Positions 17,604 through 25,389 of a stretch of 64,000 nucleotides of DNA are shown in pieces. The translations under genes and the position numbers were made by a program. A model generated the notes under the pieces. It saw only the letters and a program-made list of their open reading frames with translations, ran no database searches and was not told where the DNA came from. Each line of letters starts with the position of its first letter. Within the stretch, counting starts at the first letter, position 1. Origin of the DNA: Burkholderiaceae bacterium (lineage in GTDB: Bacteria; Pseudomonadota; Gammaproteobacteria; Burkholderiales; Burkholderiaceae_C); NCBI GenBank assembly GCA_014879655.1, contig JACSRS010000223.1, positions 1 to 64,000 of the forward strand, written 5' to 3'.

Positions 17604-18248
17604 TCACCCGTTTCCCGCGCCCAGCATCCAGTTGCGCGACCACGGCTGCCCGCCGGCCGATCGCCCGGCGCGCCGGGCCAGCACCTGGTACAGCGAGATC
17701 TGGTCGCGCTCGAACGCCCAGTGGCTGCCGATCAGGTACATGCGCCAGATGCGCCAGCGTTTCTCGCCCCGCGCAAAGTAGGCACACGAATAGACCATCG
17801 CCGGATCCAGCCAGGCAGCGTAAAAATCGTTGGAGACGTCGTAGTGGTACTGGATGGCGTCGCGGTCGCCGTCGCGGCTGTGCAGCGTGGCATGGGCCAC
17901 CCGCTGCATCCAGCGGGCCATGCGGCCGTCGGCGGGGTTGGTCAGCGCGGCGGCGTTTTCCGCCAGCTGCCATGCCACCGCGATCAGGTCGGACGGGCTG
18001 CCCTCCAGATCGATGCGGCCTTCGACGTAGGCCTCACCCAGCCGGTCCAGCGAGGGAGACAGCAGCGCCGAAACCGCTGCCGGATGGCGCAGATGCAAGG
18101 TCACGCGCGGCGGGCGGGTGTCGCCAAGCGGCAGTGCGGCGCCGGGCTCCGGCCCCCAGCGCAACAGCAGCGGCAGGTTGGCGCGCTGGCGCATCCGCCC
18201 GGCCCAGGGCGTCAGCACCGATGTCACAGCCGCATCCAGTGTGTGCAT
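17604..18248 (-). pseudogene. cfa: cyclopropane-fatty-acid synthase with internal deletion of the catalytic core
   Basis: 214-residue open frame. Residues 1-163 are the N-terminal part of a cyclopropane-fatty-acid synthase (GEAYVEGRIDLEGS, IQYHYDVSNDFYAAWLDPAMVYSCAYFARGE). At residue 163/164 (about 17,759) the sequence jumps directly to the family's C-terminus (WRMYLIGSHWAFERDQISLYQ, PWSRNWM). The intervening SAM-binding methyltransferase domain, about 190 residues including the LDIGCGWGG motif, is absent, and the reading frame is kept. Full-length members have about 400 residues. The product cannot be an active methyltransferase as known; whether it is expressed is unknown. Confidence 0.8.
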
Positions 18249-18460
18249 GGCAGTGTCCTCCTCGTTCCCCGAATGACCGGGTCCAAAACGTGTTGGCGCA
18301 AAAACATTATTCTCAAAAACCCCTGCCAGTAAAAGCCCCGAGGCAACCCGGCGCGCAGCTGCGGGCTATATTTGCAGGGAACCCGGCGCGCCGGCGCAGA
18401 CTCCCACACCCACTTCGCCGGCTTTGCGAGCCCCTGTTGCCACCCTTTTGCCCTTCGACC

Positions 18461-20680
18461 ATGAACCTGCGATTCCTGTCCGGCGCCTTTGCCGCCTCCA
18501 CCCTCGCACTGGCCGCGTTCGCATGGCCGGGGGCGGCGACGGCGCAAGGCGCGAGCCGTACCGTGGTGACCACGCCCCAGGTGCGCGCCGAGCTGATGGC
18601 CTGGGCGCCGCAGGGTGTGGTGGCCGAGCCAGCGCTCGCCGCCGCGGCCGGCGCGGGCGCATCCAGCGCAGCGCCGGTCTGGGTGGGCTTGCAGATCGCG
18701 CACAAACCCGAATGGCACACCTACTGGAAGAACTCCGGCGATTCGGGCCTGCCGACCACGCTGGAATGGTCATTACCGCCCGGCGTGATCGCCGGCGATA
18801 TCGACTGGCCGATTCCCAAAAAGATCCCGATTGGAAGTCTGGCCAACTACGGCTATGAAGGCACGGTGCTGCTGCCGGTGCCGCTGACCATCACCCCGGA
18901 TTTCAAGCCCCCGATCGGCAGCAATGCGCTGCAGGTCAAGCTCAAGGCTGCCTGGCTGGTCTGCCGGCTCGAATGCATTCCCGAAGAAGGTGAATTTGCG
19001 CTGTCCATCCCGATCCGGGGCTCCACCGCACTCAACGGTGCGGCGTTTGAAGCGGCCTTCAAGGCCACGCCCAAACCGGTATTGAGCTACGAGGGGGTGC
19101 GCCCTGACAGCACGATCCGGATCGACGGCCAGCGGTTGCAGGTCAGCGTGCAGGGCTTGCCGGTGGAGTTGCGCGGCAAGGCGCTTGGCTTCTTCCCCGA
19201 AACACCAGAGGTCATTGAAACGGCTGCGCCTTACGAGCAGGCGTGGAAGGGCGCCGTCTGGACGGCCAGCGTGCCCATTGCCGCGCAGCGCGCCAACGGC
19301 CCGTCGGTAATGCCGGTGGTGCTGACCGAAGGTGGCCAGGGCTGGCGCGCCGAACTGAAGGTGCTGGGCGAATGGCCCAAGGTCGCGGCAGCAGCCACCG
19401 TCTCGCCGGCACTGGAGGCTGCCTTGCAGGCCAACGCCAGCGCCAACCCGGCGGGCGGCGCGCCGCAGGGCCCGTCGTTGACGCTGCTGGCTGCGCTGGT
19501 GGGCGCGCTGATCGGTGGCCTGATCCTGAACCTGATGCCCTGCGTGTTTCCGGTGCTCGCGATCAAGGTGATGGGGTTCACCCGCCACGCCGACAACCAC
19601 CGCGCCCACCGCATCAGCGGGCTGGCGTACACCGCCGGCGTGATCGTTTCATTCATGGCGCTGGGCGCGCTGCTTTTGGCGCTGCGTGCCGCGGGCGAAA
19701 GCCTGGGCTGGGGCTTTCAGCTGCAAAACCCGTGGGTGGTGGCGACATTGGCCGCGCTGTTCACCGTGATCGGGCTGAACCTGGCGGGCCTGTTCGAGTT
19801 CGGATCCTTCCTACCGTCATCGGTGGCCAGCCTGCAGGCACGGCATCCGGTGGTCGATTCGTTCCTGACCGGGGTGCTGGCCGTAGCCGTCGCGTCGCCC
19901 TGCACGGCGCCGTTCATGGGCGCCTCGCTGGGTTTCGCGGTCGGCTTGCCGGCCGCGCAGGCGCTGGCCGTTTTTGCTGCGATCGGCCTGGGGCTGGCGC
20001 TGCCGTATCTGGCGGCCAGTTTCGTCCCGGCGGTGGCCAACCTGTTGCCGCGCCCGGGCCCGTGGATGGAAACCTTCCGCCGGCTGATGGCGTTCCCAAT
20101 GTTTGCCACCGTGGTCTGGCTGGTCTGGGTGCTGGGCCAGCAAAGCGGCATCGACGGCGCCGGCGCACTGCTGATGCTGCTGGTAGCCGGCGCCTTTGTG
20201 CTGTGGTCGCTGACGCTGAACGGTCGTGCGCGCAACACTTTCACCCTCATTTCAATAGCAGGGTTGGTCCTTTTGACACTGGGAATTGGCCGAAATGTCG
20301 GGAAATTGACCGAAAACTCCCCGGTGGGGGTCGCGACGACGGAACGCTGGCAGCCCTGGGCTCCCGGCAAGGTCGAGGCCCTGCTGGCTGGCGGCCACCC
20401 GGTGTTTGTCGACTTCACCGCCGCCTGGTGCGTGACCTGCCAGTACAACAAGAAAACCACGCTGGCCGACCCTGCGGTGCTGGCCGATCTGGACGCGAAA
20501 AAGGTGCAGTTGCTGCGCGCCGACTGGACGCGCCGCGATCCGGCCATCACCGCCGCGCTGGCGCAGCTGGGGCGAAACGGCGTGCCGGTCTACGTGCTCT
20601 ACCAGTCCGGCCGCGCGCCGCAGGTGCTGTCCGAGGTGCTGAGCGTGCAGGAAGTGCGCGACGCCGTCGGCCGCCTCTGA
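18461..20680 (+). CDS. dsbD: DsbD/ScsB-like transmembrane thiol-disulfide reductase
   Basis: 739 residues. Signal peptide (to about 29), periplasmic alpha domain with C168 and C172 (CRLEC) but of the ScsB/DsbD-C type rather than classical DsbD-N, an eight-helix membrane domain with the paired cysteines in LMPCVFPVLA and ASPCTAPFMG, and a C-terminal thioredoxin domain with C657-V-T-C660 (AAWCVTC). It passes electrons from cytoplasmic thioredoxin to periplasmic thiols. Residues 597-625, between the last helix and the thioredoxin domain, are encoded by an R85 repeat. The start is ATG 18461. The thioredoxin-fold protein that follows after 55 bp is a likely partner. Confidence 0.9.
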   Translation: MNLRFLSGAFAASTLALAAFAWPGAATAQGASRTVVTTPQVRAELMAWAPQGVVAEPALAAAAGAGASSAAPVWVGLQIAHKPEWHTYWKNSGDSGLPTTLEWSLPPGVIAGDIDWPIPKKIPIGSLANYGYEGTVLLPVPLTITPDFKPPIGSNALQVKLKAAWLVCRLECIPEEGEFALSIPIRGSTALNGAAFEAAFKATPKPVLSYEGVRPDSTIRIDGQRLQVSVQGLPVELRGKALGFFPETPEVIETAAPYEQAWKGAVWTASVPIAAQRANGPSVMPVVLTEGGQGWRAELKVLGEWPKVAAAATVSPALEAALQANASANPAGGAPQGPSLTLLAALVGALIGGLILNLMPCVFPVLAIKVMGFTRHADNHRAHRISGLAYTAGVIVSFMALGALLLALRAAGESLGWGFQLQNPWVVATLAALFTVIGLNLAGLFEFGSFLPSSVASLQARHPVVDSFLTGVLAVAVASPCTAPFMGASLGFAVGLPAAQALAVFAAIGLGLALPYLAASFVPAVANLLPRPGPWMETFRRLMAFPMFATVVWLVWVLGQQSGIDGAGALLMLLVAGAFVLWSLTLNGRARNTFTLISIAGLVLLTLGIGRNVGKLTENSPVGVATTERWQPWAPGKVEALLAGGHPVFVDFTAAWCVTCQYNKKTTLADPAVLADLDAKKVQLLRADWTRRDPAITAALAQLGRNGVPVYVLYQSGRAPQVLSEVLSVQEVRDAVGRL
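20249..20334 (+). repeat. R85 dispersed repeat, copy 5 (inside dsbD)
   Basis: TTTCAATAGCAG, GTCCTTTTGACACTGGGAATT, GGCCGAAAT, then CCCCGGTGGGGGTCGC. It is translated in frame as SIAGLVLLTLGIG, adjoining the thioredoxin domain. Confidence 0.7.
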
Positions 20681-20735
20681 TGCCAATCTGCCGCAAAGTT
20701 CGCTTTCCACCGCTTGATAGCAAGGAGTCACCGCC

Positions 20736-21353
20736 ATGGATCGACGTTCGCTTCTGATCACCGCCGGCGCCAGCGCGCTGACCGGTTTGCCCGCGCTGGC
20801 CCGCGCGGCCACGGCCACCGTGGGCCAGGGCGCGCCCGCGTTCACGCTGTCCGACACCGACGGCAAGCCGGTCAAGCTGGCCGACTTCCTGGGACGCACC
20901 GTGGTGCTGGAATGGAACAACCCGGGCTGCCCGTTCGTGCGCAAGCACTACCAGGGCAACATGCAGGCGCTGCAGAAGGAAGCCACCGCAGAAGGCGTGG
21001 TCTGGCTGGCGATCAACTCGACGGAAACCGCCAGCAGCGACTACCTGAGCCCAGCACAACTGGCACGCTGGATGCAGGAAAAGCAGGCCGCGCCCACCGC
21101 AACCCTGATGGACGAAGACGGCGCGGTCGGCCGCGCCTACGGTGCCCGCGTCACGCCGCACATGTACATCATCGACGGCAAGGGCGTGCTGGTCTATGCC
21201 GGCGGCATCGACAGCATTCCGTCCGCGCGGGTCGACGACATCGCTCGCGCCACGCCCTACATCCGCCAGTCGCTGGCCGAAATCAAGGCCGGCAAGCCGC
21301 TGAGCACCACGAACACGCAGGCCTACGGCTGCACGATCAAGTACAAGAGCTGA
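20736..21353 (+). CDS. exported thioredoxin-fold (AhpC/TSA-type) protein
   Basis: 205 residues. MDRRSLLITAGASALTGLPALARA is an export signal with a twin-arginine-like start. The mature part is a TlpA/peroxiredoxin-like fold (APAFTLSDTDGKPVKLADFLG) with a single active-site cysteine C65 in NNPGCPFVRKHYQ; no second Cys lies near it. Such NPxCPFV proteins are common next to DsbD/ScsB-like reductases and may be the periplasmic client. A C-terminal YGCTIKYKS cysteine could be the resolving one. Confidence 0.85.
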   Translation: MDRRSLLITAGASALTGLPALARAATATVGQGAPAFTLSDTDGKPVKLADFLGRTVVLEWNNPGCPFVRKHYQGNMQALQKEATAEGVVWLAINSTETASSDYLSPAQLARWMQEKQAAPTATLMDEDGAVGRAYGARVTPHMYIIDGKGVLVYAGGIDSIPSARVDDIARATPYIRQSLAEIKAGKPLSTTNTQAYGCTIKYKS

Positions 21354-21410
21354 CCCGGGGCGTCGCCGCAGGGCTCGTGCAAGCGCGGATGTCTGCTTAC
21401 ACTGGCAGCC

Positions 21411-21926
21411 ATGAGCCGCACCCCTGACACCATCAGCACCCTGCGGGGCATTCTGGGCCGCTGCCGCACCATCGCGGTGGTGGGCCTGTCGCCGCAATGG
21501 CACCGCCCCAGCTACTTCGCCGCCAAGTACATGCAGTCGCACGGCTACCGCATCGTGCCCGTGAATCCGCTGGTCGCGGCCGACGGCGGCCAGATTCTGG
21601 GCGAGCGCTGCTTTGCCAGCATCAGCGAGGCGGCGCGGGCCGTCGCGGCCGAAGGCGGGCGCATCGACATGGTGGATTGTTTTCGAAAGAGCGCCGACAT
21701 CCCGCCGCTGGCCGACGAGGCCATTGCCATCGGCGCAAGCTGCCTGTGGCTGCAGCTCGGCGTGGAGAACGAAGCCGCCGCGCAGCGGGCCGAAGCCGCC
21801 GGCCTGCCGGTGGTGCAGAACCGCTGCGTGAAGATCGAGCATGCCCGCCTGTTCGGCGGTCTGGGGTGGGCGGGTGTGAACACGCGGGTGATCACCGCCC
21901 ACCGGCCGCACCAGTTGCCGTATTGA
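21411..21926 (+). CDS. CoA-binding domain protein (YccU-like), paralogue 1
   Basis: 171 residues. A Rossmann fold of the succinyl-CoA-synthetase-alpha-like CoA_binding_2 family: [41 protein letters not shown], and the C-terminal RCVKIEHARL patch. The family function is unknown (YccU in E. coli). It lies 44 bp before metY; a second copy of the same family follows metY. Confidence 0.85.
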   Translation: MSRTPDTISTLRGILGRCRTIAVVGLSPQWHRPSYFAAKYMQSHGYRIVPVNPLVAADGGQILGERCFASISEAARAVAAEGGRIDMVDCFRKSADIPPLADEAIAIGASCLWLQLGVENEAAAQRAEAAGLPVVQNRCVKIEHARLFGGLGWAGVNTRVITAHRPHQLPY

Positions 21927-21970
21927 TTGAAGTCCACGCGCCGGATCCGGCGCCCTTCAGGAACCCCGTC

Positions 21971-23320
21971 ATGAGTGAGAAAACTCCCACGCCACCAGGC
22001 AAGGACCGTGAATTCGGTTTTGGCACCCGCGCCATCCACGCCGGCGCCGTGCCCGACCCGGTGACCGGCGCCCGCGCCACGCCCATCCACCAGACCACCA
22101 GTTTTGTCTTTGACAGCGCCGAGCACGCGGCCAGCCTGTTCAACCTGCAGACCTTCGGCAACGTCTACAGCCGCATCAGCAACCCGACGGTGGCGGTGCT
22201 GGAAGAACGCGTCGCATCGCTGGAGAACGGCCGCGCGGCGCTGGCCTGCGCCAGCGGCATGGCGGCGCAGATGACGGCGCTGCTGGCCATCCTGAAGGCG
22301 GGCGACCACATCGTCGCAGCCAGCACCTTGTACGGCGGCACCGTGGGGCAGCTGGGCCTGGGCTTTGCGCGGCTGGGCATCCAAACCACCTTTGTCGACC
22401 CGTCCGACCCCGACAACTTCACCCGCGCGATGCGGCCCAACACCCGCGCGGTGTATGGCGAGACCATCGGCAACCCGCTGGTCAACGTGCTCGACATTGC
22501 CGCCTTGGCCGAGGTGGCGCATGCGCACGGGGTGCCGCTGGTGATCGACAACACGGTAGCCAGCCCCTGGCTGTGCAACCCCTGCGTTCTGGGCGCCGAC
22601 ATCGTGGTGCACAGCGCCACCAAGTACCTGGGCGGCCACGGCACGACGATGGGCGGCGTGGTGGTCGAAGGCGGCAAATTCCCCTGGGACAACGGCAAGT
22701 TCCCCGACATGGTCGAGCCCAGCCGTGCCTATCACGGCGTGAAGTTCTACGAGACCTTCGGCGACTTCGGCTACACCATGAAGGCGCGCCTGGAAGTCAA
22801 CCGCACCTTCGGCGGCGTGCTGGCGCCGCTGTCGGCCTGGCTGCTGCTGCAGGGCATCGAAACGCTGCACCTGCGCATGCGCGAACACTGCCGCAATGCA
22901 CTCGCCGTTGCGCGGCACCTGCAGCAGCATCCCAAGGTGAGCTGGGTCAACTACCCCGGCCTGCCCGAATCGCCGTATTTCGAGCTGGCAAAAAAGCAGT
23001 TCCGCAGCGTGACCGGGCTGGCCGCAGACGGCGGCGCGCTGCCGGGCGCGTCGGGCATCCTGACCTTTGGCATCAAGGGCGGCGCGGCGGCGGGCGAAAA
23101 GTTCATCGACGCCTGCGAATTCCTCAGCCACCTGGCCAACATCGGCGATGCCAAGACGCTGGTGATCCACCCTGCTTCGACCACCCACCGCCAGCTCAAT
23201 GACGAAGAACTGCAGCAGGCCGGCGTGGGCGCCGACATGATCCGCCTGTCGGTCGGTATTGAAGACATCGACGACATTATTTGGGACATCGACCAGGCGC
23301 TGGACCGCGCAACACGCTGA
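21971..23320 (+). CDS. metY: O-acetylhomoserine aminocarboxypropyltransferase (sulfhydrylase)
   Basis: 449 residues. A Cys/Met metabolism PLP enzyme: GFGTRAIHAGAVPDPVTGARATPI at the start, ENGRAALACASGMAA, the PLP lysine K218 in HSATKYLGGHGTTMGG, and the C-terminal ANIGDAKTLVIHPASTTH typical of O-acetylhomoserine/O-succinylhomoserine sulfhydrylases. It makes homocysteine from O-acetylhomoserine and sulfide. It is flanked on both sides by CoA-binding paralogues in the same direction, with short gaps, so the three are probably one operon. Confidence 0.93.
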   Translation: MSEKTPTPPGKDREFGFGTRAIHAGAVPDPVTGARATPIHQTTSFVFDSAEHAASLFNLQTFGNVYSRISNPTVAVLEERVASLENGRAALACASGMAAQMTALLAILKAGDHIVAASTLYGGTVGQLGLGFARLGIQTTFVDPSDPDNFTRAMRPNTRAVYGETIGNPLVNVLDIAALAEVAHAHGVPLVIDNTVASPWLCNPCVLGADIVVHSATKYLGGHGTTMGGVVVEGGKFPWDNGKFPDMVEPSRAYHGVKFYETFGDFGYTMKARLEVNRTFGGVLAPLSAWLLLQGIETLHLRMREHCRNALAVARHLQQHPKVSWVNYPGLPESPYFELAKKQFRSVTGLAADGGALPGASGILTFGIKGGAAAGEKFIDACEFLSHLANIGDAKTLVIHPASTTHRQLNDEELQQAGVGADMIRLSVGIEDIDDIIWDIDQALDRATR

Positions 23321-23335
23321 TTGACGGCAAACATC

Positions 23336-23782
23336 ATGAGCACCTCCGAATCCGAAACCATTCGCCGCATCCTGGCCACCAGCCGGACCATTGCCGTTGT
23401 CGGCCTGTCGCCCAAGCCCTGGCGCGAAAGCTTTGACGTCGCCCGAGCGATGCAGGCCGCCGGCTGGCGCATCGTGCCCATCAACCCGGTGGCAGCCGCC
23501 AAAGGCGAAACGATCCTGGGCGAGCGGGTCTACGCCAGCCTCGCCGAAGCCGCGCGCGACCAGCCCATCGACCTGGTCAACGTGTTTCGCAACAGTGATG
23601 ACGTGCCACCGGTGGCCGATGAAGCCATCGCCATCAACGCGTCCGCGCTGTGGCTGCAGCAGGGCATTCGCAACGAAACGGCCGCGGCGAAAGCGCGGGC
23701 GGCCGGTCTGCGGGTGGTGCAGGACCGCTGCATCAAGACCGAACGCGCACGCGCTGGCGCGACGGCGCCCGCCCCGGACTGA
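23336..23782 (+). CDS. CoA-binding domain protein (YccU-like), paralogue 2
   Basis: 148 residues from ATG 23336 (a TTG at 23321 is possible). [42 protein letters not shown] and RCIKTERAR mirror the protein at 21411 throughout, at roughly half identity by eye. It lies 15 bp after metY. Two diverged copies of one CoA-binding family around the sulfhydrylase suggest a role for acyl-CoA or CoA sensing in the pathway, which is inference. Confidence 0.85.
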   Translation: MSTSESETIRRILATSRTIAVVGLSPKPWRESFDVARAMQAAGWRIVPINPVAAAKGETILGERVYASLAEAARDQPIDLVNVFRNSDDVPPVADEAIAINASALWLQQGIRNETAAAKARAAGLRVVQDRCIKTERARAGATAPAPD

Positions 23783-23847
23783 AGCATTACCATCCGCGTA
23801 GCGGGCGGTGCAGCCAGACGGCGGCCATGCCCTGCGACAATCGCAGC

Positions 23848-24978
23848 ATGAGCCCCGACCGTACCCCCACCACCTTCGCCCCGCTGCAAAACGACAGCTT
23901 CCTGCGCGCCTGCCTGCGCCAGGCGACCGACCACACACCGGTGTGGCTGATGCGCCAGGCCGGCCGCTACCTGCCCGAGTACTGCGCCACCCGCGCCAGG
24001 GCGGGCAGCTTCATGGGTCTGGCCACCAACGTGGACTACGCCACCGAGGTCACGCTGCAGCCGCTGGCGCGCTATCCGCTGGACGCGGCCATTCTTTTCA
24101 GTGACATCCTGACCGTGCCCGACGCGATGGGCCTGGGCCTGTCGTTCGCACAGGGCGAAGGCCCGCGTTTTGCCACCCCGGTGCGCGACGAAGCCGCGGT
24201 GGCAAAGCTCGCCGTGCCCGACATGGACAAGCTGCGCTACGTCACCGACGCGGTAACCTCGATCCGCAAGGCCCTGAACGGCCGGGTGCCGCTGATCGGG
24301 TTTTCCGGCAGCCCGTGGACACTGGCGTGTTACATGGTCGAAGGCAAGGGCAGCGACGACTACCGACTGGTCAAATCGATGCTGTACAGCCGCCCGGACC
24401 TGATGCACCGCATGCTGCATGTCAATGCCGACGCCGTGGCCACTTACCTGAACGCCCAGATCGATGCCGGCGCGCAGGCCGTGATGATTTTCGACAGCTG
24501 GGGCGGCGTTCTGGCCGATGGCGCCTTCCAGGCCTTCAGCCTGGCCTACACCGCCCGTGTGCTGACCAAACTCAAGCGCACCGGCGTGGACGGGCAGATC
24601 GTGCCGCGCATCGTATTCACCAAAGGCGGTGGCCTGTGGCTGAAAGACATGAACACGCTGGAGTGCGAGGTGCTGGGTCTGGACTGGACCATGAACCTGG
24701 GCACCGCGCGCAGCCTGGTCGGCGGCGAGGTCGGCGGCCCCGGCAAGGCGCTGCAGGGCAACATCGATCCCAACGTGCTGTTTGCGCCGCCGGCGGCAAT
24801 CCGCGCCGAAGTGATCCGGGTGCTCGAAAGCTTCGGCAAACCGCACACCGACACGGCCACCGCAGGCCCCACGCAGATCTTCAACCTGGGCCACGGCATC
24901 AGCCAGTACACCCCGCCCGAACACGTGGCCGACCTGGTCGCGGCTGTGCATGAGCACTCGCGCCAGCAGCGCGCCTGA
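23848..24978 (+). CDS. hemE: uroporphyrinogen decarboxylase
   Basis: 376 residues. [23 protein letters not shown] is the substrate-binding signature of Hem[15 protein letters not shown] and [16 protein letters not shown] also fit. It converts uroporphyrinogen III to coproporphyrinogen III in haem synthesis. ATG 23848 gives the usual start (an in-frame ATG at 23827 would add seven residues). Confidence 0.95.
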   Translation: MSPDRTPTTFAPLQNDSFLRACLRQATDHTPVWLMRQAGRYLPEYCATRARAGSFMGLATNVDYATEVTLQPLARYPLDAAILFSDILTVPDAMGLGLSFAQGEGPRFATPVRDEAAVAKLAVPDMDKLRYVTDAVTSIRKALNGRVPLIGFSGSPWTLACYMVEGKGSDDYRLVKSMLYSRPDLMHRMLHVNADAVATYLNAQIDAGAQAVMIFDSWGGVLADGAFQAFSLAYTARVLTKLKRTGVDGQIVPRIVFTKGGGLWLKDMNTLECEVLGLDWTMNLGTARSLVGGEVGGPGKALQGNIDPNVLFAPPAAIRAEVIRVLESFGKPHTDTATAGPTQIFNLGHGISQYTPPEHVADLVAAVHEHSRQQRA

Positions 24979-25389
24979 CGGCCCCGCCGGACGCCGGGCG
25001 AAAGTGGCCAAGCCGGCGTCGCCTACGACAGCGGCCGTCGTCCGTCAAGGGTTTTGCGGGATTTTCCGGACCGGAAAACTGCAACGCAGGCTTCACTTAT
25101 GCACAAATTTCATTGATGCACTGCATCATTTGTTATTGCCGAGCGCTCGCTTGCTATAAATCGCATAGTACACGCAAGTTGTTGATTTGTAATGGATTTG
25201 CCAACTTGCCCGATTTGCGTGCAATCTAGCCAAGCCCTTGAAAATCAAGGCTTCGCGTCAGGGGCCGGGCAGTTTTCAACAAAGTTATCCACAGAAACTC
25301 TGGATGACTCCCAAAAGGGTTACAGATCAACAACTTATGGCCGGCTTCAACAGTTTCAGTGAAGTAAGACGCGCAAACGCGACCCGCCA
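24979..25389. other. hemE-priA intergenic region with DnaA boxes
   Basis: 411 bp, markedly AT-rich in the centre compared with its surroundings. It holds a perfect DnaA box TTATCCACA at 25285-25293 and a one-mismatch box TTATGCACA at 25097-25105, both on the plus strand. A TATAAA at 25155-25160 lacks a -35 at proper spacing. No coding capacity was seen. Confidence 0.6.

Noticed and set aside
21545-23938. Minus-strand open frame (797 codons) opposite metY and its flanking genes
   Set aside because: Antisense shadow with no motif; metY and both CoA-binding genes are clearly on the plus strand.
25130-25160. TTGTTA...TATAAA as a promoter upstream of priA
   Set aside because: The spacing is 19 bp or more with poor -35, so a promoter claim is not supported; mentioned only in the region entry.
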